From: Pseudarthrobacter sp. NamE2
GTDB lineage: Bacteria > Actinomycetota > Actinomycetes > Actinomycetales > Micrococcaceae
NCBI RefSeq assembly: GCF_005796205.1
Contig: NZ_VAHN01000014.1
Coordinates: 27,799-91,798 of the forward strand
Direction: 5' to 3'
DNA length: 64,000 nt
Below, one piece after another: positions 25,079 through 35,988 of the stretch (positions are counted from its first letter, which is position 1; each line of letters begins with the position of its first letter). Made by a program: the position numbers and the translations under genes. Below the pieces are notes generated by a model. The model did not search any database, was not told the DNA's origin, and saw nothing but the letters and a program-made list of their open reading frames with translations.

Positions 25079-25247
25079 ATACCGGAAAGGGCAGGGTCCG
25101 GAGTTTCTTGGATGAGATCTCCAGCCGCCCATCGGCCGGCCAACCTGACTCACTTCCCCGGAGCCAGGCGGGCGGGACGGTAGGCGCGGATGGGGATCTG
25201 GCCCAAGAAGCAGGCATGGTGACGACGATGGCGGGAAAGGATGAGGC

Positions 25248-26240
25248 GTGAACGAACAACCCAGACCCGCGTCCGAACGCCATGTACCGGTCCTGCGGGA
25301 CCGGTGCATTAATTTGTTGGCGCCGGGTTTCGAAGCCGCCAGGCTCCGTGGTGAAACTCCCGTTGCCATTGATGCGACACTCGGTATGGGCGGACACTCC
25401 GAGGCCATGCTCCAGCGTTTCCCCGACCTCCACCTCATCGGCATCGACCGGGATGAAGAGGCCCTTGCGCTGGCCGGAGAGCGGCTGGAACCTTTCGCGT
25501 CGCGGACCGACCTGGTGCATGCCGTCTACGACGAGATTGCGGATGTCCTTGCCGACCTCGGTGTTCAGGAAGTTCACGGGGTCCTGATGGACCTCGGTGT
25601 TTCGTCACTCCAGCTGGACGAACGGGAACGTGGCTTCGCGTACTCTTTTGACGCGCCGCTGGACATGCGCATGGACACCAGCCGGGGCCAGACGGCCGCC
25701 GACGTCGTGAACACCTACAGCGAGGACGAGCTGGTCCGGATCATCCGCAAATGGGGTGAGGAGAAATTCGCCGGCCGCATTGCGAACAGGATCGTGACCG
25801 CGCGCGCCGCCAAGCCCTTTACTACCACCGGGGAGCTGGTGGAACAGATCCGTTCCGTGGTGCCTGCCTCGGCGGCCAAATCCGGCGGACATCCTGCCAA
25901 GAGGACGTTCCAGGCGTTGCGCATTGAGGTCAATGAGGAACTGGACGTCCTGGAACGCGCGGTTCCTGCTGCCGTCGAAGCAACGGCGCTGGGCGGACGC
26001 ATCGTGGTGATGTCTTACCACTCCCTCGAGGACAAAATCGTCAAGAGCGTTTTCCAGTCCCGTTCCAAATCCTCCGCTCCGCTCGGCTTTCCGGTGGAAC
26101 TGGAGGAGCACAAGCCCGAACTGAAGACCCTGACCAAAGGCACAGAGGTGCCAACCGCCGTCGAAATTGCCGAAAACCCGCGCGCAGCATCAGCCAGGCT
26201 GCGGGCGGCAGAACGAATCAGAGCCAGGAGAGCTGCATGA
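25248..26240 (+). CDS. rsmH: 16S rRNA (cytosine-N4)-methyltransferase RsmH
   Basis: S-adenosylmethionine-dependent enzyme methylating N4 of C1402 in 16S rRNA (E. coli numbering), 330 residues. The cofactor loop [16 protein letters not shown] is near residue 42, and other motifs are [31 protein letters not shown] and [13 protein letters not shown]. It starts at GTG 25248 with GGATGAGG upstream. The stop overlaps ftsL by 4 bases (ATGA). Its place just after mraZ is the standard dcw order. Confidence 0.96.
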   Translation: MNEQPRPASERHVPVLRDRCINLLAPGFEAARLRGETPVAIDATLGMGGHSEAMLQRFPDLHLIGIDRDEEALALAGERLEPFASRTDLVHAVYDEIADVLADLGVQEVHGVLMDLGVSSLQLDERERGFAYSFDAPLDMRMDTSRGQTAADVVNTYSEDELVRIIRKWGEEKFAGRIANRIVTARAAKPFTTTGELVEQIRSVVPASAAKSGGHPAKRTFQALRIEVNEELDVLERAVPAAVEATALGGRIVVMSYHSLEDKIVKSVFQSRSKSSAPLGFPVELEEHKPELKTLTKGTEVPTAVEIAENPRAASARLRAAERIRARRAA

Positions 26241-26965
26241 GCACCGCTGCCGTCAAGAACTTTCCCGTCGTCTCCGGCAGTTTGGCAGCCAGCGGAAGTT
26301 CGCCGGCAGGATCACCGGGGGAGGGCCGCAAAAGCCGCACGCCCCTCTCCGTGGTGCGCACGGCACCCAGGAAGCGGCGGCTGCCGTTCGTGGTGCTTTG
26401 TTTCGCCATGCTTGCGGTTGCCCTGGTGGCGGTGCTTGTTCTGAACATTTCCGTTTCCACGGCCCAGTACCAGCTGGTGGAACTCCGGGCCCGGCAGAGC
26501 ACCCTCACCAAGCAGAACCAGGACCTCACCCAACAGGTGCAGAACTTCGAGGCTCCGCAGAACCTGGCGGCGAAGGCGAAGGACCTTGGAATGGTGGCCT
26601 CCACCGTCAAGGGGCAGATCGACCTGTCAACGCTCTCCGTCACAGGCAAGGCGACGCCGGCAGTTAAGGGAGCATCCGAGGGGGCCGTGATTCCTGCTCC
26701 GGCAGTGGCCGGCCAGCTCCTTGTGGTCCCGCCGGCCACCAAGGGCGAACCGCTCGAAAGCCGAAAGCCGGTCGAGGACCCGGCACCCGCCAACACCCCG
26801 GCTGCTGCAGCTCCCGCCGCCGCAGCTGCTGCCGCGGACGCAGCGGCCGCACCGGCCGCAGATGCAGCTGCCCAGGCTCCGGCTGCGCCTGCCGCGGAGG
26901 TGCCGCCGGCCGAACTGCACGGCGGAACCGTTCCGGTGCCCCAGCAAAAAGTTCCAGGGCAGTAA
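26237..26965 (+). CDS. ftsL: FtsL-like cell division protein with Ala/Pro-rich tail
   Basis: Bitopic septal protein of 242 residues at the position of ftsL, between rsmH and ftsI. The layout is a cytosolic basic leader (1-48), one membrane helix (about 49-71), a coiled coil (about 74-105, [21 protein letters not shown]) and a short conserved [14 protein letters not shown] segment. It would join FtsQ and a FtsB-like partner to activate FtsW-FtsI. Residues about 150-242 are low-complexity Ala/Pro-rich sequence outside the membrane, unusually long for FtsL and possibly a wall-spanning spacer. The ATG overlaps the rsmH stop. Confidence 0.82.
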   Translation: MSTAAVKNFPVVSGSLAASGSSPAGSPGEGRKSRTPLSVVRTAPRKRRLPFVVLCFAMLAVALVAVLVLNISVSTAQYQLVELRARQSTLTKQNQDLTQQVQNFEAPQNLAAKAKDLGMVASTVKGQIDLSTLSVTGKATPAVKGASEGAVIPAPAVAGQLLVVPPATKGEPLESRKPVEDPAPANTPAAAAPAAAAAAADAAAAPAADAAAQAPAAPAAEVPPAELHGGTVPVPQQKVPGQ

Positions 26966-27012
26966 CAGGCAGGCCGGACAGGCAACAGGGTCGAGCAGCA
27001 AGGACATCCACG

Positions 27013-28806
27013 GTGGCGCAGAGGACCGGCAAAGCAAGTAACAGCAAGGTGCCCAATGCCACCAGGCGGCTGCGGCTGGGGCTGGGCATCATGCTCACGC
27101 TCCTGTTGGTGGTAGGCGGCAAACTGTTCCTCGTCCAAGGCCTGGACGTTGGCGGCATGGCCGCGGCGGCGCTCAACAAGCGGATGACGGAAACCGTCCT
27201 GCCAGCGGAGCGGGGCAGCATCCTGGACGCGGACGGCACCGTCCTGGCCAACAGCGTCATCCGCTACAACGTGGTGGTTGACCAGCGCGTCAACACCAAG
27301 ACCGAAAGCTTCAAGCGCCTGGATGAGGCCAACGAAAAGCTGGTGGACGTGTCCCGCGACCAGGGGCTCGACGAACTGGCCGCTGCGCTCGGGATGGACA
27401 AGGACGCGATCCGTGAAGCGACCACGGGCGACCGTCCGTACTACATCGTGGCCAAGGACGTAAAGCCCGACGTTGAGGACCGCATCTCGAAACTCCAGAT
27501 TCCCGGCATCGTCACGGAAGGCGTCAGCAAGCGGGTCTACCCCAACGGGTCCGTGGCGGGTGGCATTGTCGGTTTCCTCAAGGATGGCAACACCGGCCAG
27601 GCAGGCATCGAACAGACCCAGGACGAGCTGCTGCGTGGCGAGGACGGCAAGCGATTGTTCGAGATTGGCGCCGACGGCCTGCGGATTCCGGTGGGCATGG
27701 ACGAGCTGACGCCGCCCGAGGACGGCAAGGACGTCAAGCTCACTATCAACTCAGACCTCCAATACTTCGCGCAGCAGGCAATCCAGAGCCAGACGGACAA
27801 ACTCGGCGCCGAATGGGGCGTCATCATCGTGATGGATGCCAAGACCGGCGACCTGGTGGCTATGGCTGACACCAACGCCCCCGATCCCAACGATCCCGGC
27901 CGGGTGGCAGCCAAGGACCGTGGCGTCCGCGCCGTCACAGCTGCCTACGAACCCGGTTCGGTGACAAAGATGATGACGGTGGCAGCCCTGATCGAAGAAG
28001 GCAAGGCCGGTCCACTGGATACCTTCACCCTCGGACCTTCCTACACAGTCGATGGCCAGACGTTCAGTGACTCCTTCGCGCACGGCACCGAGGAACGTAC
28101 GCTCGCCGGCATCCTGGGCTATTCGATGAACACCGGCACGGTGATGGCCGGCCAACGGCTGAGCAAACAGCAGCGGTATGAATGGTTGCAGAAATTTGGA
28201 ATCGGAGAGGCACCGGACATCGGGCTTCCGGCCACCGCGTCCGGCATCCTGGCCCCCTGGGAGCAATGGGACGGCCGGCAGGAATACACCGTGCTTTTCG
28301 GCCAGGGTGTTTCCCAGTCCACCCTGCAGACCGTCCGTGCCTTCCAGTCGATCGCCAACAACGGCGTCATGCTCCAGCCCCGCCTCATCGACTCCTACAT
28401 CGCGCCTGACGGCACCGAGGAGAAGGTACCGGCCGCTGAACCGAGGCGCGTCGTCTCGGACAGCACCGCGCAGCAGGTCCAGGACATCCTGGAAAGCGCA
28501 GTCACCGAGGGCCAGATCAAGGATGCCGGCATTGACGGCTACCGTGTTGGCGCAAAGACAGGCACGTCGGAATCGCCGTGCGACGATGGTGCAGGATACT
28601 GCGGCTACACCGCCTCCCTTGTGGGGATGGCACCCATGGATGATCCGCGGTTTATTGTTGAGGTGGTACTCCAGCGGCCGAAGGGCAGCATCTACGGGAT
28701 TACCAACGGACCGGTCTTCCGGTCGGTCATGAGCCAGGCACTGCGGATGTACAACGTCCAGCCGTCCACCGGCGAGCCGGCCAGGCTGCCCCAGTTCGCC
28801 AAGTAG
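27013..28806 (+). CDS. ftsI: Septal peptidoglycan transpeptidase FtsI (PBP3-like)
   Basis: Class B penicillin-binding protein of 597 residues, crosslinking septal peptidoglycan with FtsW. A membrane anchor lies at about 20-40, and the pedestal starts near PAERGSILDADGTVLA. The transpeptidase domain has the active-site Ser316 in EPGSVTKMM, SMN in YSMNTGTVM, and KTGTSE near 516. There is an inserted pair of cysteines shortly after the KTG motif (CDDGAGYCGY) that could form a disulfide. It starts at GTG 27013. There are no C-terminal PASTA repeats. Confidence 0.95.
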   Translation: MAQRTGKASNSKVPNATRRLRLGLGIMLTLLLVVGGKLFLVQGLDVGGMAAAALNKRMTETVLPAERGSILDADGTVLANSVIRYNVVVDQRVNTKTESFKRLDEANEKLVDVSRDQGLDELAAALGMDKDAIREATTGDRPYYIVAKDVKPDVEDRISKLQIPGIVTEGVSKRVYPNGSVAGGIVGFLKDGNTGQAGIEQTQDELLRGEDGKRLFEIGADGLRIPVGMDELTPPEDGKDVKLTINSDLQYFAQQAIQSQTDKLGAEWGVIIVMDAKTGDLVAMADTNAPDPNDPGRVAAKDRGVRAVTAAYEPGSVTKMMTVAALIEEGKAGPLDTFTLGPSYTVDGQTFSDSFAHGTEERTLAGILGYSMNTGTVMAGQRLSKQQRYEWLQKFGIGEAPDIGLPATASGILAPWEQWDGRQEYTVLFGQGVSQSTLQTVRAFQSIANNGVMLQPRLIDSYIAPDGTEEKVPAAEPRRVVSDSTAQQVQDILESAVTEGQIKDAGIDGYRVGAKTGTSESPCDDGAGYCGYTASLVGMAPMDDPRFIVEVVLQRPKGSIYGITNGPVFRSVMSQALRMYNVQPSTGEPARLPQFAK

Positions 28807-28881
28807 CACCCGGTTTCCGGCCGCACCAGCGCGCGGCAGGATGCCTGCCGGCCACGTTCCACTAGCACCATCGGAGATTCC

Positions 28882-30519
28882 TTGTCTGAGTTCAACCCGT
28901 CCCAGGGCAGCGCCCTCCCCGAGGCTTCGGCATCAAAGGCCAGGTTCCGGCCGTCAGTGGTGCCGGCAGTCCCGCTGGGCAGCATAGGGAAGGCTGTCGG
29001 TGTCGCCGTCCCTGCGCCCGCTGCCGACACACCCGTTACCGGCATCTCCCTGGATTCGCGTGCCGTGGAACGGGGGGACCTGTACGTTGCACTGCCGGGT
29101 GCGGTGCGGCACGGTGCCGATTTTGCAGCGCAGGCGATCGACGCCGGTGCCGCCGCCGTCTTGACGGACGGCGCCGGTGCCCGCCTCCAGGCCCTGTCAA
29201 CGGACACGCCGGTGCCGGTGCTGGTGGTGGACGCGCCGCGCAACGTCGTGGGGCCGCTCTCGGCCATGATTTACGGCAGCAGGAACGCTGCCGACGGCGC
29301 CTTCAAGCTGTTCGGCGTGACCGGGACTAACGGCAAGACCACCACAACCTACTTCATCAACTCGCTGCTCAAGGCCCTCGGCCACCGCGCCGGGCTCATC
29401 GGCACCATCGAGATCCTGGCCGGCAGCGAACCAATTCCCAGCCTGCTCACCACCCCCGAATCAACCGATGTGCACGGACTTCTTGCGCTCATGCGGGAGA
29501 GGGGGCTCTCGGCCGCGTCCATGGAGGTGTCCTCCCATGCCATCTCGTACCAGCGCGTGGACGGGGTGGTGTTCGACGTCGCCGGGTTTACCAACCTGAC
29601 CCAGGACCACCTGGACCTGCACGGCACCATGGACGATTACTTAGCCACGAAGGCTGAGCTTTTCACACCCCGCCGTGCGCGCCGGGCAGTGGTAACGGTC
29701 GACGACGAGTGGGGCCGGCGGCTGGCCGACAGCGCCGGGGTGCCGGTCACTACCCTCGCTGCCGGGCAGGGCGCGGATGCGGACTGGAAAGTCACCGCCA
29801 CGGCCCCGCGCGGGCTCGGGACCGAGTTCACGCTGCGCGGACCAGGCGGTGCCGAATTCCGTGTCCATACGGGCCTTCCCGGAACGTTCAACGTCGCGAA
29901 CGCAGCCCTGGCGGCACTCATGGTGCTCGAATCAGGCGTGGAGCCCGCGGACCTGCAGGCCGCCCTCGACGCCGCGGACCCCTTCACCGTGGCCGTGCCC
30001 GGCCGCATGCAGCTGGTCTGTGAGCGGCCGGCCGCCGTCGTCGACTTTGCCCACAACACGGACGCGCTGGCACGCGCCCTGGAAGCGGTCCGGGCGCCGG
30101 AGCCGGGGTCGCGGACCATCGTCGTTTTTGGTGCCACCGGGCAGCGCGACCAGGGCAAGCGGCCGGCCATGGGCGCAATCGCCGCGCGTCTTGCGGATAC
30201 CGTCATCGTCACTGACGACGACCCCCACGACGAGGATGACGCCGCCATCCGCAGCGACGTCCTTGCCGGTGCACTGGAGGCCCGGGACAGCGAAGGACTG
30301 CCCTGTGAGGTGCTGGAGGTGTTTCCGCGGGCCGAGGCCATCCGCCGGGCTGTGGAGCTGGCGCGGCCGGAGGACACCATCCTCGTGGCCGGACGCGGAC
30401 ACGAAGTCTGGCAGGAAGTGAAAGGCGTCAACCTGGCGCTGGACGACCGCGTGGAACTGCGCACCGCCTTGACAGCCAGGGGATTCAACGTTCTCCAAGA
30501 CGACCGGATAGAGTCCTAG
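28882..30519 (+). CDS. murE: UDP-N-acetylmuramoyl-tripeptide synthetase MurE
   Basis: ATP-dependent Mur ligase adding the third stem-peptide residue to UDP-MurNAc-Ala-Glu, 545 residues. The ATP loop [14 protein letters not shown] is near residue 146; ASMEVSSHAISYQRVDGVVFDVAGFTNLTQDHLDLHG follows. The usual DAP-enzyme motif DNPR is replaced by TDDDPHDED, as in enzymes that use lysine or another diamine; Arthrobacter walls usually contain lysine. The start is TTG 28882 with a GGAG site. The N-terminus has about 50 extra residues before the first conserved strand. MurF starts 6 bases after its stop. Confidence 0.94.
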   Translation: MSEFNPSQGSALPEASASKARFRPSVVPAVPLGSIGKAVGVAVPAPAADTPVTGISLDSRAVERGDLYVALPGAVRHGADFAAQAIDAGAAAVLTDGAGARLQALSTDTPVPVLVVDAPRNVVGPLSAMIYGSRNAADGAFKLFGVTGTNGKTTTTYFINSLLKALGHRAGLIGTIEILAGSEPIPSLLTTPESTDVHGLLALMRERGLSAASMEVSSHAISYQRVDGVVFDVAGFTNLTQDHLDLHGTMDDYLATKAELFTPRRARRAVVTVDDEWGRRLADSAGVPVTTLAAGQGADADWKVTATAPRGLGTEFTLRGPGGAEFRVHTGLPGTFNVANAALAALMVLESGVEPADLQAALDAADPFTVAVPGRMQLVCERPAAVVDFAHNTDALARALEAVRAPEPGSRTIVVFGATGQRDQGKRPAMGAIAARLADTVIVTDDDPHDEDDAAIRSDVLAGALEARDSEGLPCEVLEVFPRAEAIRRAVELARPEDTILVAGRGHEVWQEVKGVNLALDDRVELRTALTARGFNVLQDDRIES

Positions 30520-30525
30520 ACCGAG

Positions 30526-31989
30526 ATGATTGCATTTACTGCGGCGGAGATCGCCGAAATCACCAGCGGGCGCCTGGACGCCGATCCCGGAATCACGCCC
30601 CTGACGGTGGTTACGGATTCACGCGAAGCCACACCGGGTTCGCTCTACGTCGCCAAACCGGGCGAGCACGCGGACGGGCACGATTTCGCCGCCGCCGCCT
30701 TCGAAGCCGGAGCGGTGCTGGCGCTGGCTGAACGGCCCGTTGCCGCAGCAGACGGAACGCCGCTTCCTTCGGTACTGGTGCCGGACGCTGTCCTGGCCAT
30801 GGGTGCGCTGGCAGCGGAGGCCGTCCGCCGCATCCGCGCCGCCCGCGCTGAAGCCGGCGAAGAACTGACAGTGGTTGGCATCACCGGTTCCGCCGGCAAA
30901 ACCACCACCAAAGACCTGCTGGCCGGGATCTTCGCCGCAAGGGGCAACACCGTGGCGCCGAAAGGTTCCTACAACGGTGAAGTCGGAGTGCCGCTGACAG
31001 TCTTCCAGGCGAATACTGACACCCGTTACCTCGTGATCGAGATGGGCGCCACCGGCGTTGGCCACATCAAGTACCTCATGGAGATGGTCAAACCGGATAT
31101 CGGCGTCGTGCTGGTTGTCGGCACAGCCCATGCAGGTGAATTCGGGGGAGTGGACAACATCGCCCGCGCCAAAGGCGAACTGGTTGAAGGCCTGGCCGCC
31201 AACGGGACGGCCATCATCAACCTCGACGACGACCGGGTAGCCGCCATGCGGAGCCGCACCAAGGCAACCGTGCTTGGCTTCTCGGCGGAAGGCCATGCTG
31301 ACGCTGCCGTGCTGGCGCTCAATGCCGACACCAACTCCGCCGGCAACCCCGAGTTCGACCTCCTGTTGCCTGCCGGCGACGGTCCCCACCACGTCTCCAG
31401 CCGGCTCATTGGCGCCCACCACACGGGTAACCTCCTCGCAGCGGCAACTGCGGCCTACGCCGCCGGGGTGCCGGGTGCAGACATCGCCTCGGGACTCAGC
31501 AACCAGGCCGCAGCCAGCCGCTGGCGCATGGAACGGACCGAGCGGGCCGACGGCGTCACCATCATCAACGACGCCTACAACGCCAACCCCGAATCCATGA
31601 GGGCGGCGCTCCGGACGCTGGCCGACCTGGGGCGCGGACGCCGCACCTGGGCTGTGCTGGGCGCCATGCTGGAACTCGGCGATGACACGATCCGGGAACA
31701 CACCGCGGTGGGCACCCAGGTGGTCCGCCTGAACATTTCCCGGCTGGTGGTGGTGGGCCGTGAAGCCCGTCCGCTGTACGTCTCAGCGGTCCAGGAAGGA
31801 TCCTGGGGAGACGAATGTGTCTTCGCGGAGACTGCGGAGGAAGCTTACGAACTTCTCAACGCCGAACTCGAGCCCGGCGACCTGGTGCTGTTCAAGTCCT
31901 CCAACAGCGTCGGACTGCGCCATTTGGGCGATCGGATAGCATTACCCCCAACTTCCCAACCCGCCGATGAAAGGAGCACTCTGCTGTGA
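30526..31989 (+). CDS. murF: UDP-MurNAc-pentapeptide synthetase MurF
   Basis: Mur ligase adding D-Ala-D-Ala to complete the lipid I precursor, 487 residues. The ATP loop [18 protein letters not shown] is near residue 121. [15 protein letters not shown] and [16 protein letters not shown] are typical MurF signatures. It starts 6 bases after murE and overlaps mraY by 4 bases. No ddl gene is found in the window; the dipeptide must come from elsewhere on the chromosome. Confidence 0.96.
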   Translation: MIAFTAAEIAEITSGRLDADPGITPLTVVTDSREATPGSLYVAKPGEHADGHDFAAAAFEAGAVLALAERPVAAADGTPLPSVLVPDAVLAMGALAAEAVRRIRAARAEAGEELTVVGITGSAGKTTTKDLLAGIFAARGNTVAPKGSYNGEVGVPLTVFQANTDTRYLVIEMGATGVGHIKYLMEMVKPDIGVVLVVGTAHAGEFGGVDNIARAKGELVEGLAANGTAIINLDDDRVAAMRSRTKATVLGFSAEGHADAAVLALNADTNSAGNPEFDLLLPAGDGPHHVSSRLIGAHHTGNLLAAATAAYAAGVPGADIASGLSNQAAASRWRMERTERADGVTIINDAYNANPESMRAALRTLADLGRGRRTWAVLGAMLELGDDTIREHTAVGTQVVRLNISRLVVVGREARPLYVSAVQEGSWGDECVFAETAEEAYELLNAELEPGDLVLFKSSNSVGLRHLGDRIALPPTSQPADERSTLL

Positions 31990-33095
31990 TTGCACTTTTG
32001 ATCGGCGCCGGACTGGCCCTGTTGTGCGCACTGGTGGGAACTCCTCTTTTCATCCGGCTCCTGGTCCGCCGCGGCTACGGCCAATTCATCCGGGACGACG
32101 GGCCCACCTCGCACCACACCAAGCGCGGCACGCCCACCATGGGCGGCACGGTTGTGGTGGCTGCGGTGCTGCTCAGCTACGGCTTCACCCACCTCATCAT
32201 GTTCATGATGAACCCGGATGCGCCTGGGCCATCAGCCTCGGCCCTGATCCTGCTGTTCCTGATGGTGGGGATGGGCCTGGTGGGATTCCTGGACGACTTC
32301 ATCAAGATTTCGCGGCAGCGGAGCCTTGGCCTGAACGCCAAGGCAAAACTCATCCTGCAGGCCGCCGTGGGCATCATCTTCGCGGTGCTGGCCCTGAACT
32401 TTCCCAATGAGGACGGACTCGCACCGGCCTCCACCAAGATCTCGCTGGTCCGGGACCTTCCGTGGCTGGACCTGGCTTTCGGCGGAACCGTCCTGGGCGC
32501 CATCCTGTTTGTGATCTGGTCCAACCTGATCGTCACCGCCGCGACGAACGGGGTGAACCTGACCGACGGCCTCGACGGGCTGGCGGCCGGCGCCTCTGTG
32601 ATGGTTTTCGGGGCGTACACGCTGATGGGCATCTGGCAAAGCAACCAGGCCTGCGGCTCGCCAAGGGAAACCGGCGGCGGCTGCTACCTGGTCCGGGACC
32701 CGTTGGACCTTGCCCTGCTGGCGGCGATCATGAGTGCCGCGCTGGTTGGATTCCTCTGGTGGAACACTTCGCCGGCCAAGATCTTCATGGGGGACACCGG
32801 TTCCCTCGCCATCGGCGGTGCCATCGCCGGCTTCGCCATTCTCTCCAGGACCGAACTGCTGCTGGGTATCATCGGCGGCCTGTTCGTCCTGATCACCCTG
32901 TCCGTCATCATCCAGGTGGGCTACTTCAAGGCAACCGGCGGCAAGCGAATCTTCAAGATGGCCCCGCTGCAGCACCACTTCGAGCTGAAGGGCTGGGCCG
33001 AAGTGACGGTGGTGGTCCGGTTCTGGATCCTGGGCGGCCTCTTTGTCGCCGTCGGCCTTGGCATTTTCTACGCTGAATGGGTTGTGCTGCTGTGA
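31986..33095 (+). CDS. mraY: Phospho-N-acetylmuramoyl-pentapeptide-transferase MraY
   Basis: Polytopic membrane enzyme forming lipid I from UDP-MurNAc-pentapeptide and undecaprenyl phosphate, 369 residues with about ten membrane helices. Catalytic signatures are GFLDDFIK (paired Asp), [16 protein letters not shown] and the histidine loop APLQHHFE. It starts at GTG 31986 within the murF stop and overlaps murD by 4 bases. It has a short cysteine-containing insert ([15 protein letters not shown]) in an extracytoplasmic loop. Confidence 0.97.
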   Translation: MIALLIGAGLALLCALVGTPLFIRLLVRRGYGQFIRDDGPTSHHTKRGTPTMGGTVVVAAVLLSYGFTHLIMFMMNPDAPGPSASALILLFLMVGMGLVGFLDDFIKISRQRSLGLNAKAKLILQAAVGIIFAVLALNFPNEDGLAPASTKISLVRDLPWLDLAFGGTVLGAILFVIWSNLIVTAATNGVNLTDGLDGLAAGASVMVFGAYTLMGIWQSNQACGSPRETGGGCYLVRDPLDLALLAAIMSAALVGFLWWNTSPAKIFMGDTGSLAIGGAIAGFAILSRTELLLGIIGGLFVLITLSVIIQVGYFKATGGKRIFKMAPLQHHFELKGWAEVTVVVRFWILGGLFVAVGLGIFYAEWVVLL

Positions 33096-34651
33096 CCGTT
33101 TCTCCCCGCCTCCAAAACCTCGTCTCCTGGGACTCCGACTGGGCCGGACTGCGGGTGGTTGTCACCGGCATCGGCGTCTCCGGGTTCGCGGCGGCAGACA
33201 CGCTGATCGAGCTCGGTGCCCGCGTCGTGGTGGTTGACGGGGCCACCAGCGACAAGGCCAGGGCGCACGCCGAAACACTCAAAATCGTGGGTGCAGCCGA
33301 TGTGCTGCTGGGCGAGGATGCAGTCAGCAGGATTCCCCGTATCGACGGCGAGTTGCCGGAACTGATCGTCACTTCGCCCGGTTGGCGTCCCGACCAGGCC
33401 CTCCTTGCCGCCGCCGCACGGGCCCACATACCGGTCTGGGGAGACGTTGAACTCGCGTGGCGGGTGCGTGTCCGGGAAGGGATGAAGACGGCGGACTGGC
33501 TCGCCATCACGGGCACGAACGGGAAGACCACCACTGTTGGGCTCACCGAATCCATGCTCCGCGCCGCCGGCCTCAAGGCCGTCGCCGTCGGCAACGTGGG
33601 CACGCCCATCCTCGATGCCATCCGGGACCCCATCGAGTACGACGTCTTCGCCGTCGAACTCTCCAGCTTCCAGCTGCACTGGGCCGAGTCGCTGTCCCCC
33701 GTGGCGAGCGTATGCCTCAACGTCGCCGAGGACCATGTTGACTGGCACGGCTCCTACGACTCCTACCTGGCGGACAAAGCCAAGGTCTACGAACAGACCC
33801 AGAAGGCCTGCATCTACAACGCTGAGCAGTTCGAAACCGAGCGCATGGTGGAAAACGCCGACGTCGTTGAAGGCTGCCGCGCCGTCGGCTTCACTACCGT
33901 CACGCCGGCCATCAGCATGCTCGGCGTGGTGGAAGGGCTCCTGGTGGACCGGGCGTTCATCGAGGAGCGCAAGGACAGCGCGGCGGAGCTCGCCTCGATG
34001 GCCGATCTTGGCGCCTTCGCTCCCCGCCACATGGTGGCCAACGCCCTCGCGGCCGCCGGCCTGGTCCGGGCTTATGGCGTGGACGCCGCCGCCGTCCGCC
34101 AGGGCATCCGCGACTACATTCCCGGAGACCACCGGATCCAGCCCGTCGCACGCCACAACGGCGTGCTCTGGATCAATGACTCCAAGGCGACCAACCCGCA
34201 CGCCGCCGCCGCCTCGCTGGCAGCCTTCAGCAATGTGGTGTGGATCGCCGGCGGCCTCTCCAAGGGCGTGTCCTATGACGATCTTGTGCGTGAGCATGCC
34301 CACCGGCTCAAGGCCGTGGTACTGATCGGCGCCGATACCTCGGTGCTTAGTGGTGCCCTCCAGCGACACGCACCGGATGTCCCGGTAATTATGGCCGCGG
34401 CGGGTGACACTGAAGAGGTGCAGACTGCTGCAGCGTCTGGTGCCGTGGACCCCGGAACCCTTTCCGGGGAACAGGTGATGTCCCTGGCCGTTGCGTCAGC
34501 AGCCTCGGTTGCCGGTTCCGGCGATACCGTACTGATGGCTCCGGCAGCTGCGTCCATGGATCAGTTCTCTTCCTATGCTCACCGTGGCGACACTTTCATC
34601 AAAGCTGTCCGCGAGCTGGTGGAAGGGCAGGCCCAGACCGGCGAGGAGTAA
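33092..34651 (+). CDS. murD: UDP-N-acetylmuramoylalanine-D-glutamate ligase MurD
   Basis: Mur ligase adding D-glutamate to UDP-MurNAc-Ala, 519 residues. The N-terminal Rossmann glycine loop is [13 protein letters not shown], the ATP loop [14 protein letters not shown], and the substrate segments ELSSFQLHW and [16 protein letters not shown] 33092 was chosen over ATG 33077 because it gives the 4-base GTGA overlap seen at neighbouring junctions and avoids a longer intrusion into mraY. A ftsW start follows 2 bases after the stop. Confidence 0.95.
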   Translation: MTVSPRLQNLVSWDSDWAGLRVVVTGIGVSGFAAADTLIELGARVVVVDGATSDKARAHAETLKIVGAADVLLGEDAVSRIPRIDGELPELIVTSPGWRPDQALLAAAARAHIPVWGDVELAWRVRVREGMKTADWLAITGTNGKTTTVGLTESMLRAAGLKAVAVGNVGTPILDAIRDPIEYDVFAVELSSFQLHWAESLSPVASVCLNVAEDHVDWHGSYDSYLADKAKVYEQTQKACIYNAEQFETERMVENADVVEGCRAVGFTTVTPAISMLGVVEGLLVDRAFIEERKDSAAELASMADLGAFAPRHMVANALAAAGLVRAYGVDAAAVRQGIRDYIPGDHRIQPVARHNGVLWINDSKATNPHAAAASLAAFSNVVWIAGGLSKGVSYDDLVREHAHRLKAVVLIGADTSVLSGALQRHAPDVPVIMAAAGDTEEVQTAAASGAVDPGTLSGEQVMSLAVASAASVAGSGDTVLMAPAAASMDQFSSYAHRGDTFIKAVRELVEGQAQTGEE

Positions 34652-34653
34652 CG

Positions 34654-35982
34654 ATGGCCAGCACGCCCACCCGGCAGCAGCCCGCGCGCACGCCTGGTCC
34701 CGGTTCCTCAGCCACTCCTGTCCGGCCACCGGCAACCCTGCCCGCACGGCTGAGGACCCTCCGCCGCAGGTTCTGGTCCGCACTCGAAGGCAACGGGACA
34801 TCCCGGAACGGCTCCACCTACTACCTCATTCTGGGCTCCACCCTGGCGCTGACCGCGATCGGCATCATGATGGTCCTTTCGGCCTCCAGCGTGGAGTCGA
34901 TTGCGGCCGGGAAGTCACCCTATGGTGATGCACTCAAGCAGGGCATGTTCGCGGGCATCGGTATCTTCACGATGTTCGTGCTCTCCCGCATCAACGTCAC
35001 GTGGCTGAAGCGGCTGGCCTGGATCGCCATCGGCGTTGCGCTGGTCCTCCTGGTCCTGGTCCAGGTGGTGGGCGCTGAGGTCAACGGCAACAAGAACTGG
35101 ATCGACATCGGCGGCATCACCTTCCAGCCGTCCGAGGCATCAAAGCTTGCCCTGGCGCTCTGGATGGCCACGGTCCTGGCGAGGAAGGGCAGGCTGCTCA
35201 GCCGCTGGCAGCACGTGGCGGTCCCCGCCGTGCCCATGGCCGGAGCCGTCATCGTGCTGGTCATGGTGGGCAACGACCTCGGTACCGCCATGATCATCAT
35301 GATGATCACCGCCGCCGCCCTGTTCTTTGCCGGGGCACCCCTCTACTTCTTCGGCATCGCAGGCCTGGTGGGAGCCGCCGGAGCTGCCATCATGGCAATC
35401 ACCAGCCCCAACCGAGTCTGCCGCATCACCTCGTGGTGGACGGGGCAGTCCTGTGCCGACGGCATCGACGCGAACTACCAGGCAACCAACGGCCTCTACG
35501 GGCTTGCCTCCGGCGGCTGGTTCGGGGTGGGCCTCGGCCAAAGCCGGCAGAAGTACAGCTGGATCCCGGAAGCCCACAACGACTTCATCTTCGCCATCAT
35601 CGGCGAGGAACTCGGTCTGGTGGGAACCGTCGTCGTACTGATCCTCTTTGCCATCCTCGGTGCGGCGATCTACCGCGTTGTGGTGGCCCAGGAGGATGTG
35701 TTCCACCGTGTGCTGGCCGGCACCATCATGGTGTGGCTGCTGGGCCAGGCCACCGTCAACATGGCCGTGGTGACCGGGCTGATGCCCGTCATCGGCGTTC
35801 CGTTGCCCTTCATCTCCTATGGCGGCTCCGCCCTGCTGATGTCGCTCTGTGCCGTTGGCGTAGTGCTGTCCCTGGCCCGGGAGCAGATGGCTGCGGCTAT
35901 TCGTCCCAAGAAGATGCTGAAGTTCAAGGCGGGAAGCCGCGGAACGCCAGCGAAGAAAAAGACCGCAAGAAAGCGTGCCTGA
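34654..35982 (+). CDS. ftsW: Septal peptidoglycan polymerase FtsW
   Basis: SEDS-family lipid II polymerase of 442 residues, partner of FtsI at the septum. A long basic cytosolic leader (about 1-50) precedes roughly ten membrane helices. Conserved elements are the ALW segment after FQPSE, GGWFGVGLGQSRQKYSWIPEAHNDFIFAIIGEE and PLPFISYGGSALL. The C-terminus is a Lys-rich tail. ATG 34654 lies 2 bases after the murD stop with GAGGAG inside the murD end. A RodA homologue is expected elsewhere; cluster position favours FtsW. Confidence 0.95.
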   Translation: MASTPTRQQPARTPGPGSSATPVRPPATLPARLRTLRRRFWSALEGNGTSRNGSTYYLILGSTLALTAIGIMMVLSASSVESIAAGKSPYGDALKQGMFAGIGIFTMFVLSRINVTWLKRLAWIAIGVALVLLVLVQVVGAEVNGNKNWIDIGGITFQPSEASKLALALWMATVLARKGRLLSRWQHVAVPAVPMAGAVIVLVMVGNDLGTAMIIMMITAAALFFAGAPLYFFGIAGLVGAAGAAIMAITSPNRVCRITSWWTGQSCADGIDANYQATNGLYGLASGGWFGVGLGQSRQKYSWIPEAHNDFIFAIIGEELGLVGTVVVLILFAILGAAIYRVVVAQEDVFHRVLAGTIMVWLLGQATVNMAVVTGLMPVIGVPLPFISYGGSALLMSLCAVGVVLSLAREQMAAAIRPKKMLKFKAGSRGTPAKKKTARKRA

Positions 35983-35988
35983 CCCCAA

